Positions 9,440 through 21,400 of a DNA stretch of 64,000 nt are shown in pieces. Position 1 is the stretch's first letter. Each line of letters opens with the position of its first letter. The notes below the pieces were generated by a model. The model saw only the letters and a list, made by a program, of their open reading frames with translations. It did no database searches and was not told the DNA's origin. The stretch comes from Symsagittifera roscoffensis (Eukaryota > Xenacoelomorpha > Acoela > Convolutidae). The translations under genes were made by a program, and so were the position numbers. The stretch lies in contig NC_087062.1 of assembly GCF_963678635.1 (NCBI RefSeq), positions 3,745,556-3,809,555 of the forward strand, in the 5' to 3' direction.

Positions 9440-12400
9440 TTCATTTAGAAATTTTATATCTAAAGTACTTGTGTCATTTTTTCCTATTTTTTGCTTGTTC
9501 ATTTTCAAAGTTTTGTTTATTGTTAAAGTTTGAAGTAGTTGTTTGAATGTGTTAAACAAATTGTAATTTTAAACTTTCTGTCTTTTCTAATTTCATTGTG
9601 ATTTCTGATTGTTTAGTTTGCGTATAAGTTTCCTAAAATCAAAACATAATTCGCGAATTCATGAAGGATATGATGCTCTTTCTTGATAGCTACTTTTCGT
9701 AAATGCGGTGTTAACGTTATCATTAGAGTTTTGTTCTTTTTGTGATTTTGTAATCAAGTGTTTTAAGTGAGTATGCTTTTCGTACCAACGTTTCTCATCT
9801 TACAGCTAATTGCTTGATTGTTTTGTATGGTTATTTGTTTATAGGTTCTGGTTTTATTGTTAAAAATTAGGTTTGCTGTTAGGGCTTTTCAATAATCTTC
9901 AACAGCTAATTCAGATTCATATCCTGTGAAAACCATTAGGCGTTTATTTGATGAAACTGACGATCCACCCATGAAGTATTGATTCATTGTAGTGATTCTG
10001 CTGTGCTTAGTTATTAAGTAAAATTGGTGAGCTGGTGTCTACTGATTTCATGTTGTTGTAAATTTTAATTTTTCATGGCTTCAGGTCGATAGTTTTGAGA
10101 AATTGTTGGGTTGTGTGTTGGTAGATTTTGGTTCAAAAATTTTTCACTGGTTAATTACTTTTTCGTTATTCAATGTTTTGTGTGTCCATTTATGTTTCAC
10201 AAATATTTTCGTTTCACTGGGAACTCGTTTCACTGGTTAATTACTTTTTACTTTCAATATTTTGTTTGTTCATTTATGGTTCAAAAAATCAGGCTGCTCC
10301 TCGTTTTACTAATGATACTTCATTTGGTTAGAATCACGTGGCGTTCGTTAGTGTTTCGAAAATTTTCTTCTTCTTCTGAGAAATGGTTTCGATTTTTTGT
10401 CCAAATTGTTTGTTTTGTTGAAAAACGGAAGAATTTTCAGACTGATCTTTTTGAATGTTCTTTTTATTGAGAAAACTAATTTGCTTGTGAACGTTTAATT
10501 TTAGCCTGTAGTTGGTAGCAAGTATGGTCTATGGGTTGTAAAAATCATACTTATAGTTTGAAAAATGATTTCTTTTAGGATGCTTTCTACTAAAAAGGTA
10601 CCTTTTTGGTGAATGTCTGTTTGTTTGGTAATCCATAAATTAAAACTTACCAAAGGGAACATGTATAGTTATTGATTGAAACTTTGATTGCTGGAGGTGT
10701 ATGTTCTCTGTAAGTGGTGCTCTAACTGTGGGGCGTATTCGAGTGATACTTTGTTGCGTTAATCCTGGCATTGCTGCAACAATTTTTCATTTGTAAAGTG
10801 TGATGGGATTTGAAAACCTTGATGGGTTAGTGATAATATTCCGTTTTAATTGCATTTTGCATGAATGAATTTTGAATTTAAAATGGTGTTTTATGTTCTA
10901 TTTTTCAAAATCTTAATTTCGTTATAATTCAATGGCATTGTTTCTGTTGTTAATGAGATAATTTTAAAATAATCTTCATATATTGAAACTGTTTATATTG
11001 CTAATTTTGAAATTGCGTTTGTTATATCAATAGAACTATCTTGATACCATTCAGGGTTCCAAATATAATCTGAATGGCTTCATCATCACAGTTTGTGCAA
11101 ATTTTTTCCAAGATTGTTCTATGAAATCTATTTTATGTTCAAAGTTTTCAGTTATGAACCAAGCTAAAATTCTTTGGAGATCAAGTATTACCATAGTGTG
11201 TATGTCAGTTTCGTTGAAGTTCTCTCAGATTCTATCTAGAACTTTTGAGAATAAAAAGAGTAATTTTCTTACATTTCGATGTCGTGTTGTTTATGGTAGT
11301 GATACATAAAATGTTTCATTTGAATCTAAGGATGGATATTTAACTATGAATTGAGTTTTCGCAAAAAAAAAATTGTGAAAAATGAGTTTGCTTGATGTGA
11401 ACTTTGATGCTGTATATTTGTTTTTGCATCCTGTTAAAACTTCGTTTATCTTTATATCATCTTTACTTTATTCAATGGAGTAACCTTATTTGGATTCACT
11501 GGCAGAGTTTAAATTAAGAATATTCTATATTGTGAGGTTATGTTGCACAGATATGGCAGGTAGTGGCCGAGTATCTGTCTTTTTATTTGTACATCTGGAA
11601 ATTGATGTTTGCGTAGAATAGATACTGTGCAAAATAAATTTGTTTTGGATTGTGACAAAATTTTTTTGTTTTGTGATGTGTCACTATCTGGATGCATGAA
11701 AAATGATAGAATAGAGAGTCAGAAAAAAATCTTTCGCGAAATTTATTGTTTTGTCTGTTATTGCTGGGCTTTTGAATTGTTTTGGTTTAAGTATGCTTGT
11801 AGTATCTGATTCTGAAATGGCGTTACGTTTTCTCGAAAACATTTTTTTTGGAATTTTTTTTTATTATTGAAATTTTTTTGCGAGTGTTTTTTTTCGACTT
11901 ATTTCTTTGTTTATGTTGTGTTACTACAAGATCGAACAGGAATTCTCTAATGAGACAATTTTGGATAATTATTGTTTGTTTGTTTCCTATAATTGATATT
12001 GACTTAAGTATTAGTATGAAAAACTGATGCAAAATCCAGGTGTTATTTGTTCTATTTTCTTGGACTGTTAGGCCCTAACTGTTTCAAGAATGATATCATA
12101 AAACTTCAGGTCATATGTTTTTGTAGCAAGACCGGTTGTGGAGAGAGTCAGTCAATACTTTTGAATGATACATACTGCTCTCAAACTTGTGGCTTTTTCT
12201 GCTTTACAGTATTCATAATCTTACTTGTGATATATGGGATTGATGGGATCGATATGAGAACGAGTATTGGCGAATAGTAAATCAATCCACAGAGTTCACG
12301 TATAAATAGAACACGAGTAGATTGTTAGATACTATTAAACAGCTTACTAGTTTCAATGTCTGTTTCAAATCAGGGTCTGAAGATCAGTAAGAACCAAATG

Positions 12401-12800
12401 AAGGATGACTAACCGAAGTTCTTCAGTGTTGGCTTCAGTTGAATGGCGAGTTTTTGAATTAAAAAATTTTCAATTACTCTTGGGTCGTTTGAAAGAATCG
12501 GAAAGTGGCATGACACCATGTGTCGTTAGACACTTTTATAGGGAAATGGGTGAGTTTGAAAGTTTTAAAATTAATAGATCTTAATTAAAACTTTTGATGA
12601 TTTGAATTTCGAAAAATTATAAGTTAAATTTTTTAACATTAAAGATCTAAGGAGAGGCTATGATGATCCAATTAATCAAACAAAAAAAAGATTTTTTAAA
12701 GTTAAAGATCGAAGGAAAAGCCTTGCTGATCTTGTAATTTAAATAAAATTAAAGTTTTTAAGGTTAAAGATCTCGTAATTGAAGTTCAGTTAGTTATTAA
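9440..12800 (-). mobile_element. Decayed gag plus leader/LTR relic of a Ty3/gypsy-like element
   Basis: Two landmarks tie this region to the copy at 54600-58240. The stretch 9941-9990 matches the capsid region at 55480-55540 (ACCCATGA then TATGGATT-like). The stretch 11290-12420 matches 56860-58130, with shared GTGATACATAAAATG, GCAAAATCCAGGTGTTA and ACCGAAGTTCTTCA. The part after 12280 also matches the reverse complement of 34340-35150. Relative to gag the order is leader then gag on the - strand, as in the other copies. It is riddled with stops. Three imperfect repeats around TTAAAGATC-AAGG lie in 12638-12780. The element is antisense to the host FN3 gene. Confidence 0.55.
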
Positions 12801-13289
12801 GAAAGGAGGATTAGAAGACAAAATCATCAGATTGGTTTGAGTTATATATCATATTAACGTTTTTTCAATCGAAATTTGAACGATATTTTAAAAAAATGGA
12901 AGCATTTTTCTCACTGTCGAGAAAAACCCGTTTAAAATATTTTGTTTTTAGTCTACTTTCGATCAAAAAAAGCGAGAGAGCAGAGTTATTTAAGCCGTCT
13001 ACGATAGTTTGTTTGTGCCTAATTGTAATTTTACTCAATCAAAAGTAGTTTTTGGAGTTTTGAACGCCGTTTAAGGAATCAGAAACTTCAAAAACTCGAA
13101 AAAGTTCATGACTGTTGAGTATGCCTAAGCTCTAGTTTTTCGTCTTAAATCACAATTTGCAGAAACATGACAGACAAACAACAGAAATTTTTTTTGTTGT
13201 TTTTAAAAGTATGGTCGCAGCAACTACTAGATGAAAATACTAATCTTTTACAATTCTGGTTGATTATAGTAAAATGTAATTTGTTTTAG

Positions 13290-13445
13290 AGCCGAATCAA
13301 ATCACGGAAAAGTCTGCCAACTTGAGTGTCGTTGTGGACTCGGAACATGGACTATCGGTTTCATTCAAAATAAATCAAAATACAACTGCCAAAGTTTTCA
13401 ATGTATTTGTCTCAGAAAAAACCCGCAAACTAACAATATTCGAAG
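13290..13445 (+). CDS. Second exon of the FN3-domain gene
   Basis: This 156-bp exon lies between acceptor TTTTAG and donor AAG|GTAAGAATT, and starts and ends in phase 1. Joined after the first exon it continues in frame with PNQITEKSANLSVVVDSEHG, then LSVSFKINQNTTAKVFNVFV, the expected linker and first strands of the next FN3 domain. It encodes only the first half of that domain, so at least one more exon must follow. None was recognised between 13446 and the assembly gap. Confidence 0.7.
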
Positions 13446-16400
13446 GTAAGAATTCAAAAGCCCGATCAGTTGATAAAAGTCATGAAAAACCGTCAAACTA
13501 TTGATGGAAGTTTATAGAATATCTGAGAAAAATTGATGTTAAAACCTCAGAACTTAAGAAATTCAACCTGAAACTATTTGCTCTCAAAATATGGTGGATT
13601 TAACTTAGGACTACTTTGATCGTTATGATTCAAATTGGATTAAATAGCCCACCGGGTTTTCTGCCCTTTCAATATGTACGCTGAAAATAAATCATTCCAA
13701 GTAATTCGTTTTGCTCAAACAAAATATATAATTTTTTTAACACGGTGCATGGGGAATAAAACTGAACAAGACTGCTTGTATCAGGGTGAGGCCCTGAATG
13801 TTCCGACTGCTTCTTAAGGTCTATGGAGCAGTAATAACATAGAAAAATTAATTGAGATTTTTTTGTGAAATTCATCCTCCCACATGCCATATAAAGTACA
13901 AAATGATAGATTTCGCTCCTAGTAACAAATCAATTTTAGCAAGTAATCTTCCTTCAACCAATTTGCAACAATTTCTGAGACCGATTGAATCTCCGCTTAC
14001 GCGTTAATAGCGCGAAGTGTATCGCGCGTTAATTGTCCCAAATTGGCCATAGCGGCAATCTTTAGACCTCCATAACTTTGTGAAAATGATCACAGGTAAA
14101 TTATCAAATTATCTAAGCTCAAGACAACAATACCTTTCGAATGATATTAAATAAATCCCGTCAAAATAACTAGTTAAAAAGTCGAAATATGTCTAGAGAA
14201 AAAACCCACCCCGAGCACAAAGATTCCGTTACTTTCTTTATGGAAGTCGGAACAAAAAATAAAATGAACAAAATCGGAAGCTAGCACGCGTTTGAATATT
14301 GTCAAAGTCTCTAAATCTATTTTAAAGATTCACTCTATGTTTAGACAATTTTCACAGTATTGAACGTCTAACCTAATTCGCAAATGAAAGTGCTCATTTG
14401 GTGGCTCTTTTGATATTTTTCAATCTGTTTATAGTTAAGCCTATTTAAACATAGGCAATTCAATACCATCTGTTGTTCCTTTTGGCTAGTTTAAGGTCAT
14501 ATTTGAAAAAATAGGTATTATGAAAATAAATGCGATTTTTGATTTTTTGTTAAAATTTTTGCGACGCTTCGGAAAATTTTTGCATTTTCCACTGAAGTTT
14601 CAATTTTTTTTCCGCAAACTACAGAACCATTTTTCAACCAATGGTATCAGTAGTCAAACCGGCTGATCTTCTATGTGCTTGCATAGTTTGCAGTCGTTTT
14701 TCATTTTGCCCCACGTTCTACGGCCTTCGAAAGTTTCAGCAGGGGGTTTTTGACCTAGTGTTTTCGAACTTCTTTCATTTTTTCATATAGTGAATGCACG
14801 AATATGAGATGAAGGTTTCAACCAGAAGAAAAAATTATGGGAATCTCCACTTATCAAGTGGTTTGTTCTTAGAAAAAAACTGATAGAAAAAAAGTTTTGG
14901 CCTCAGACAAGCTCTTTTTTTGTTAAACTTTAAAACGTTTCTCAGAAACAACCTGACAAATTGGAAGTTAAGGTCTAAACTGAAAGCAAGAAATCATTTT
15001 GTGAAGTTATTGCATCTTCTCTGCGCAAGCGGCTATGCCCTGCGTTGTGAGAAAAAATATGGTCATAAAAATATGAAAGGCCAATATTTGAAACTTTTCC
15101 TGTTTTCTTGGGAACTTAGTTTTCAAAAATTAACCTGTTGATTCTGAGGTTGATAGTTCATTCAACCCACCATGCGTAATCTTTTTCACCCTTTTTTGGG
15201 AAATTCTTTTTTTGAAACTTTTTCTTTCGTTTTTTTTTTAGAATTTTCTTCACTATTTTCGAAAACTACTAGCTAAATCATAAAAATTCAACTGTGGAAA
15301 GTTTTCCTGCAAAAGAAGCTAGTTTCATGCTTCATTACAGAAAAATTCATGGATTTAAAAAAATTCAAATTTTTGATTTTTGATCGTTTTTCGAATCATT
15401 TTCTTTTTTTTTTGAAAACCAGTAAGCCAAATCTGAGATTATGAATTCCATTGAAAAAGCGTCTTGTAGCTTTTTTCTTCAACTTCCTTTTTAAGCAGAA
15501 AACTGCTAAATTTTTGCGTAAATCCCATTAAATTTTTTAAACGCTTTTCTCTATCGAGTATAATAAAACAGATACATCCAGAATTAGCTGGGCCATTAGT
15601 TTATTTCCAAGTGACCGTGGTGCAGTCTCAAATCCGGAACATTTTTGCTCTAATTTTTGCTGCGTTTTTGGCGGCAAGTGTTACTAATGTTACAAGCAGT
15701 CGTGGAGCAGATGTAGATTTTTTCGCCTTTTTCTCGCTTATGTTTGCGATGCGCAGCTTCTTCTCTGTGTCCAAACTGATTTGAAGCTCGTCAGAAGTGT
15801 TTTCGGAGTAGTAGTTTTTTCGGCAGTTTGATAAAAAGTCTTGATTAGATGTTTTTTGCGTCCAAGCTACCACCGAGCTTTTTCCATTCATTACGAGGCC
15901 AAACTGAGCGATCTGTGCATTGTAAGCCTATTCCGCAACAGGTAAAAATCAGATGGTCAAGAAATCAGCAACATTTATTTTTTGAACTAATTTATTGTTT
16001 TGAGTTCCACAAACAAATACCTGAAAGACTGTACCATTCCAAATCACTTCAATATTACGTGGTTTTGAGGAATCTTTAAGAGTATTTGTGGAATCCGGAG
16101 CAGACTGCATAATATGATTCTTGTATAGTTAAATTGAGCTGTTGATTGCGGAATCCGCAACTGTAAACAAAAGCCGCACATTGTAATTAGATTTGGCAAA
16201 TTGTAATTAGACTCCGCGAACTACAAGTGGATTCCGCATTTTGTTTGCGGATTCCAGTTACATATTTATATATATAAATTAGCGTTTTAAATTATACCTT
16301 TTATTGACTAGGTGTGGCCGCAGCAAGGTCAATCTTATTTACTAATTTTATCAGCTACCAAGTGAAATACCACACGTTCCATCTCAAAGCCGGCTCGTAA

Positions 16401-16491
16401 GTTAGCGGCGTCAAAAGTACGATCTATGCGATACATACGTTCAATAACTAGTTAGTTTAGAATCAATTTTTCAATTCATCAGTTCAAAAAG
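13446..16491. other. Non-coding stretch, presumed intron of the FN3 gene
   Basis: No gene was seen. Short frames on either strand (13669-13890, 14920-15141, 15628-15891, 15849-16079) lack domains, splice signals and composition support. A cluster of GCGGAATCCGC-like palindromes lies at 16087-16255, and a CG-rich imperfect palindrome is near 13996-14035. Confidence 0.4.
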
Positions 16492-16571
16492 TTTGAGTTC
16501 ACTCTCATCTAATCTCAAACACTGCCTGACTGATGTGAATACACTCTCATCTCATCTTAAATACTGCCTTC
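16492..16571. repeat. Edge of a probable minisatellite at the assembly gap
   Basis: ACTCTCATCTAATCTCAAACACTGCCTGACTGATGTGAAT-type sequence starts again about 43 bases later (ACTCTCATCTCATCTTAAATACTGCCT) and runs directly into the N run. At least two imperfect units are seen, so the gap probably hides more. Confidence 0.5.
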
Positions 16572-16771
16572 NNNNNNNNNNNNNNNNNNNNNNNNNNNNN
16601 NNNNNNNNNNNNNNNNNNNNNNNNNNNNNNNNNNNNNNNNNNNNNNNNNNNNNNNNNNNNNNNNNNNNNNNNNNNNNNNNNNNNNNNNNNNNNNNNNNNN
16701 NNNNNNNNNNNNNNNNNNNNNNNNNNNNNNNNNNNNNNNNNNNNNNNNNNNNNNNNNNNNNNNNNNNNNNN
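16572..16771. other. Assembly gap of exactly 200 N
   Basis: All bases are N. The round length suggests a placeholder rather than a measured distance, so spacing across it is unknown. Confidence 0.98.
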
Positions 16772-17040
16772 TAGCAAAAAATCACTGCGATCAGTGAGTA
16801 GTATTGTAATCCGCCGTGTGTCTTTAGGGGGGGGGGGGTCTTTTCGACAGCAGGGGTCTTTGGGGTCCTACCAAAAGTAGGGTCCAAAAGAACCCATCTT
16901 TTTTAAAGACTCCAAAGTACCCTGCCCAAAATAAAAGACCCCTCTCTTAGGACACCCGACGGACAAAATACTTTGGTATTTAATTTCGCGCGGTGGTTAA
17001 ATTTAATCCCTTCCAAAGTTTCACACCACTAAATAAAAAT
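16772..17040 (-). repeat. Foldback repeat copy with LTR-like flank
   Basis: The core 16811-16962 begins CCGCCGTGTGTCTTTAGGGG and its other end, read inward, is CCGTCGGGTGTCCTAAGAGA, so it folds back on itself. The same core lies inside LTRs at 31997-32146, 33317-33465 and 48094-48248. The flank 16963-17040 also matches the reverse complement of LTR sequence beside those copies (TACTTTGGTATTTA then CGCGCGGTGGTTAAAT). It may therefore be a fragment of such an LTR, in reverse, rather than an independent transposition. Confidence 0.65.
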
Positions 17041-17452
17041 GGGTATTTCCGGCTGCGGTTTGCTCGCTTTTTTTAACCTAAAAGCTAATTCTTTTCGTTC
17101 ATATAAATATGAGTTTACATAAAGTACCATTCATGTTTCCTTTTAAAAGTTTTTGGTAATTATTGTTAGTTTTTTTTTCTTATTTTATTCTCAAACTTAT
17201 TTCCAACTCTTATTTATTTTATTCTCAGACTTATACCATTTTGATTCTTTTAGCCTTACTATTAGCCTACTTTGGGAAACTAAATACGCAATCCTTCGCT
17301 CCTGCTTCAAGGGTAAGTTGCAATTACCAGTCTCGTTTTCACCGGTCTATTTAATTTAAAACAATGTTTGCTGAATGTTTTATATTTACAAATGTACAGC
17401 CGTAATTCCCAGTAACAAGGCAAATTAGCCGGAATTTTTAAATTAAAAGATT
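17041..17452. other. Non-coding AT-rich stretch
   Basis: No gene was seen. Two overlapping short + frames (17153-17359) are T-rich and hydrophobic without domain support. Confidence 0.4.
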
Positions 17453-17830
17453 TTATTGATCAGTTTTATCAAGTTTTCTCCTTTTTTTCTGACTAGAACT
17501 AACAGACGTTTCTGTTAGAATGAATGGGTTATTGATAGGCGGAGGGTCTCTTGAACTGCTAGCTGCGCTTTCTTTTTGAAGCTCTTCCTCCGTATAGTTT
17601 TCTTGAAGAAAGCCTCAGTCTGGAACGCAGAATTACGGTGATTGCCAGCTTTCGCTGTTTTCGCTGCTACAAGTCGGGGTATTTGTCAACTGTCAGTTTG
17701 CCCACTCGCTATCTTCAGCAATGGCCTCGAAGAACACATTTTCTTCGGTAGATCTGTGTCCAAAGAGTAATGTAGCTAATGGACAATTCGGTTCTGCGCT
17801 ATGGTTATGTTGATATGGACGTTCGATTTT
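17453..17830 (-). pseudogene. Decayed frame with basic C-terminus
   Basis: Read on the - strand, balanced-composition frames run from about 17830 to the stop at 17453. They show CPLATLLFGHRSTEENVFFE, interrupted by stops, then a Ser/Pro-rich segment ending QKKRRKLDKTDQ, which looks like a nuclear localisation signal. AATAAA overlaps the stop codon, as in a transcript 3' end. It precedes the polymerase gene of the Polinton on the same strand and may be a lost Polinton gene or a separate relic. No family was recognised. Confidence 0.35.
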
Positions 17831-18405
17831 TTTGAGTATTTGTATATACGAAGGGTTTTTTCACTCAGTAATGTGTCCCTGAAACCCTGGTGTGTAAGTT
17901 GCTGCTGGGAGTGTTGCACCACTCCTTTTGCACTCCTCATGCTAGTTCAATCTAAATGAAGAACAGAGATTAGCCCATAAACATATTTTAGCTTTGCAAG
18001 CCCATAAAAATTCGCAAGCCCAGTTTTAGTGTTAATATCGAAAACGTTTCTCAAATCTGAATATTCTAAGAACTCAATATCTAATAACTTTCCAATTTTT
18101 TCAATTCCAAAAAGTTCAAATATCTTAATTCATTCCAAATTATAAAAATTCCAAATCGTGTCATTATCAAAAAAACATTCCATGTCAAAATTTTAAACTT
18201 GTTTAGGTCAAAAGTTACAAAAGTGCGTTTGTGGTGAGTATTTGCTTAAAAAATTTCAAATGATGAATGATGAAACAAGAATCAACAAAAGGTAATAATT
18301 TGGTCCCAACAAGATCCATAACCCAAGGGATGGAACCCTTAATGTAAAGAAATTGAGGGGACTCGGAGAGCTGCTTTTTTTTCAATACTAACCTGCATAT
18401 TTTAA
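17831..18405. other. Stretch between decayed frame and polymerase gene
   Basis: No coding region or recognised repeat. The Polinton end on this side should lie here or further left, but I could not identify an inverted repeat matching the other end. Confidence 0.35.
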
Positions 18406-21400
18406 CTAGTAGAGCTTTGGTTTCAATGCAATGAATTCTTCAATGATTTTTCCCGCCACCTCGTCCTTAAATTTCAATACAACCTTCTTATTCAGATTGC
18501 TGAATAAGAAATGATCGCTTGGGTAGTTGGAAAAATTGAAACTATCGCTCAGTTTTTGCAGATCTGCGTATACGTCTTCGGTTTTTATCGCATAAAGAAA
18601 CGAATCTGTGTCACTGTATAGCAGTTCAAAGTTCATGTTTGCTTTCATTTGCTGACAATGAAAGTAAAACATGAATCGTTTTGACAAATCCAAAATACTT
18701 AAACCAATTATCATGGGTTTGTCCCACAAAATACTCGTTACAGCAAAACAAACAGTAGCAACTTCCTCGTCGATTATCTGGAAGCTTTTTCATTGTGCTC
18801 AAAGCTGTTTTTTGAAGCAATTCTCTTTCGTTCCTAATAATTTGTAGTTTTTTGCGTCCTAGTTTAGTTTTCATAGTTTTTCCGAATGCTGAATTTACAA
18901 TGAGCTTGTAAAAGATCTCTTCAAATTTTTTGAGCGCTGACATTTTTTATCGAGTGTTTAAATCCACAAAGGGCTCCATCCATCTACCTTGACGAAATTT
19001 CAAGACCTTAGTCAATTTGGAATTTTTTAAGCCCAGTTCTATGTAGAGTTTTAAGGTAACGTAGTGCATAACGTATCCTTCCTTTGGATCTAATGTTTGA
19101 ATCAGTTTTGGTACCTTTGGTAGCGACGTGACCTCCATCTCCCCTAACATCTGTATTTGCTCGTTACTTAGTTTATTCGTGCCGATAACTTCACGTGAGG
19201 GGGCTAGCGGGTAGTCTGCAAAGTAATCTTGAAGTTCTTCAGGTATACTGAGGTCCACTTCCAAAATGTATCCCCACTCAGAGCTATCGTCGGTTTGCAA
19301 AATATATTCGAGACTTTCCTCAACTATTGAGAAATCTTTGATGGGAAGGGGACAGTGTTTCATAATAACCCCGTATAAATTTTAAGCGTCTATTTTCAAT
19401 AGATAGCTAGAGGGATCTTCAGGGTTGTAGTCTTCGAGATATTTGTTGTTGGCTTTAAAAAAACGGCCTGCATATATCGATGACATCCCTCCCCAAATCA
19501 TTTTCTGAACCATGTTCAAATGCTCCCTTTAAGTAATTAACTTGAGGTCTGCATTGCAGACTTTTAAAAATGCATCGCCCGAGAGGTTACTAGCCGTGAA
19601 GTAGCATGCATAATCTAATCCGTATGTTTTGTAACAAACTTCACGAAAGGCTTCGAATACTGAAGCGGACAATAGTACGTCCGTTGCTACGTATACATCA
19701 TGGTACTCGCCTAATGATGCGCATTTCATTTCGGCGAAAACTTTAATGGCATGGTTGTACTGATTTTTCGAAAGACTTGATTCCTCTCCCTGTAAAGTGT
19801 TGCTCCATATTTTTCTAGGTGGCAGTCGAGTTTCTCGAAGTTTTTCAAAATTACTAAAGTATGATTACGGGTAGAAACCCTTTTGTTTCAACAATGCTAT
19901 TTGTTCTGCTGAGTAACCAAGTTCTTCAAAGTGATTTTCAAGTAGGAAAATGTTTTTCTCCGGTAAGTATTCGACAAGTTTTGAAAGGGGGACAGCATGA
20001 ATTTATAGGAGTCTATGAAACGTAGATTTTCATACACTTTTTTAAGTTTTCCGTTTTTATCGGTGTATGATTTGATATAGACCGACATAGTGAGTGATAT
20101 GTACTTCTCCTCAGTGGAAGGGATCACTGAGTAAGTGTTTTCGGGGTAAGTGTTTGATAGCGTTTTTACAATGAAATGCAGATCATAGTTTGATAAGTTA
20201 TGCGCTAATACAGGTATAAAGTTCGCCGTTTTTCGATTGATGTTGCATTCGTTATGCGCCCACCCCAAGAGCTTGTTGGTATTGTGACAGTGATCAATTA
20301 CAACTTGGTCATTGTCAGCAAATTCTGTTTCACATATCCAACAATGCTTCTTAACGCGTGCAATTTGGTTTGCCAGTGAACGTGTAATACTTTCGTTTTT
20401 CGAAGTATATTGTTTCGCCAAGGATTCGACCGAGGCGATCAATTCCTTCATAACAGTTTCTCATCTCTTCAGTTCAAACTTTAAAACTTCGCGCTTCCTA
20501 AATTCAACAACGGCCAGAGCGTAAACGCATGGTTGATGAATCTATAGTGTTTGGGTGCTAGATTTTTCGCGGTCGGGTTGCGGTCCGTATACGGGTAGTA
20601 GTAGCGATTCGAGGTCAAAGTAAATAACTCTCGGTACATACCAGCTGGCAGTTAAATTTTTCAAACGATGAGTGTCCTTTCCCGGTTTTGGCATAATGAT
20701 TACCACTCCCTCATCTTGGTAGCACATTTCGTGTTGTCTTTGTAGTGTATCGATGGATGAACATGTATGGAAGCATTTGCGGCAAATTTGTTTTTGGTCT
20801 CGGTGTAGTTTTCCACGCACATATTCCATCACCCTCATCAAATCAGTGATCAGCACATAGTGATACGTTTGTCCGTTGATGAGTAGTAGTAGGTCTACAC
20901 ATAGATCACTTGAGTATTTGCTGGACACTCTCAAAGGTAGCAATTCACCTTCTTTGTACCTAATGAAAACAAACAATTTAGTGCTTGGGTTTCTGGGTGA
21001 GCGTAATATGTTATAGATGATTAAACAAAAGTTTTATCAAAAATCAATGCTAACCGGAATACATTGACTTGACGGTTGTTTAGTTGTTCAAATCAGTCAA
21101 TATCGTGTAGTCCTATTGGCATCTCGTACCAGCCTTCAATTTTCACAACATGTTCTTGGGAGAGCTTGTAATTTTTCTGTTTGTTTCGATGTTGATAGCT
21201 TTGGGCAGCAGGGTAAAGAGCAGTTGTGGTCTCTGAATATCGATCATGGTACGCGGCCACAAGGCAGTCTAGAAAGCACTTCTGATCGTTTCTCGTTTTA
21301 ATGTTGGTGAAACTCTGTTTCACCGGTTTCAATGAATCAGGAAGGTCAATGTAGGAGCCAGCACGGATCGGAGAAAATGCTGCAAAACTTACAGCCAGCT

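Larger units (their letters stand above)
8393..13289 (+). other. 4.9-kb GC-AG intron holding a retroelement relic
   Basis: The donor is GCGAGT after CAG and the acceptor is TTTGTTTTAG (13280-13289). Joining the exons restores one codon and keeps the FN3 reading frame open, which supports the rare GC donor. The intron contains a 24-bp imperfect repeat near 8942-9015, an unassigned A/C-rich stretch (about 8880-9430) and a gag/leader relic of a gypsy-like element in antisense orientation (about 9440-12800). Confidence 0.65.
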
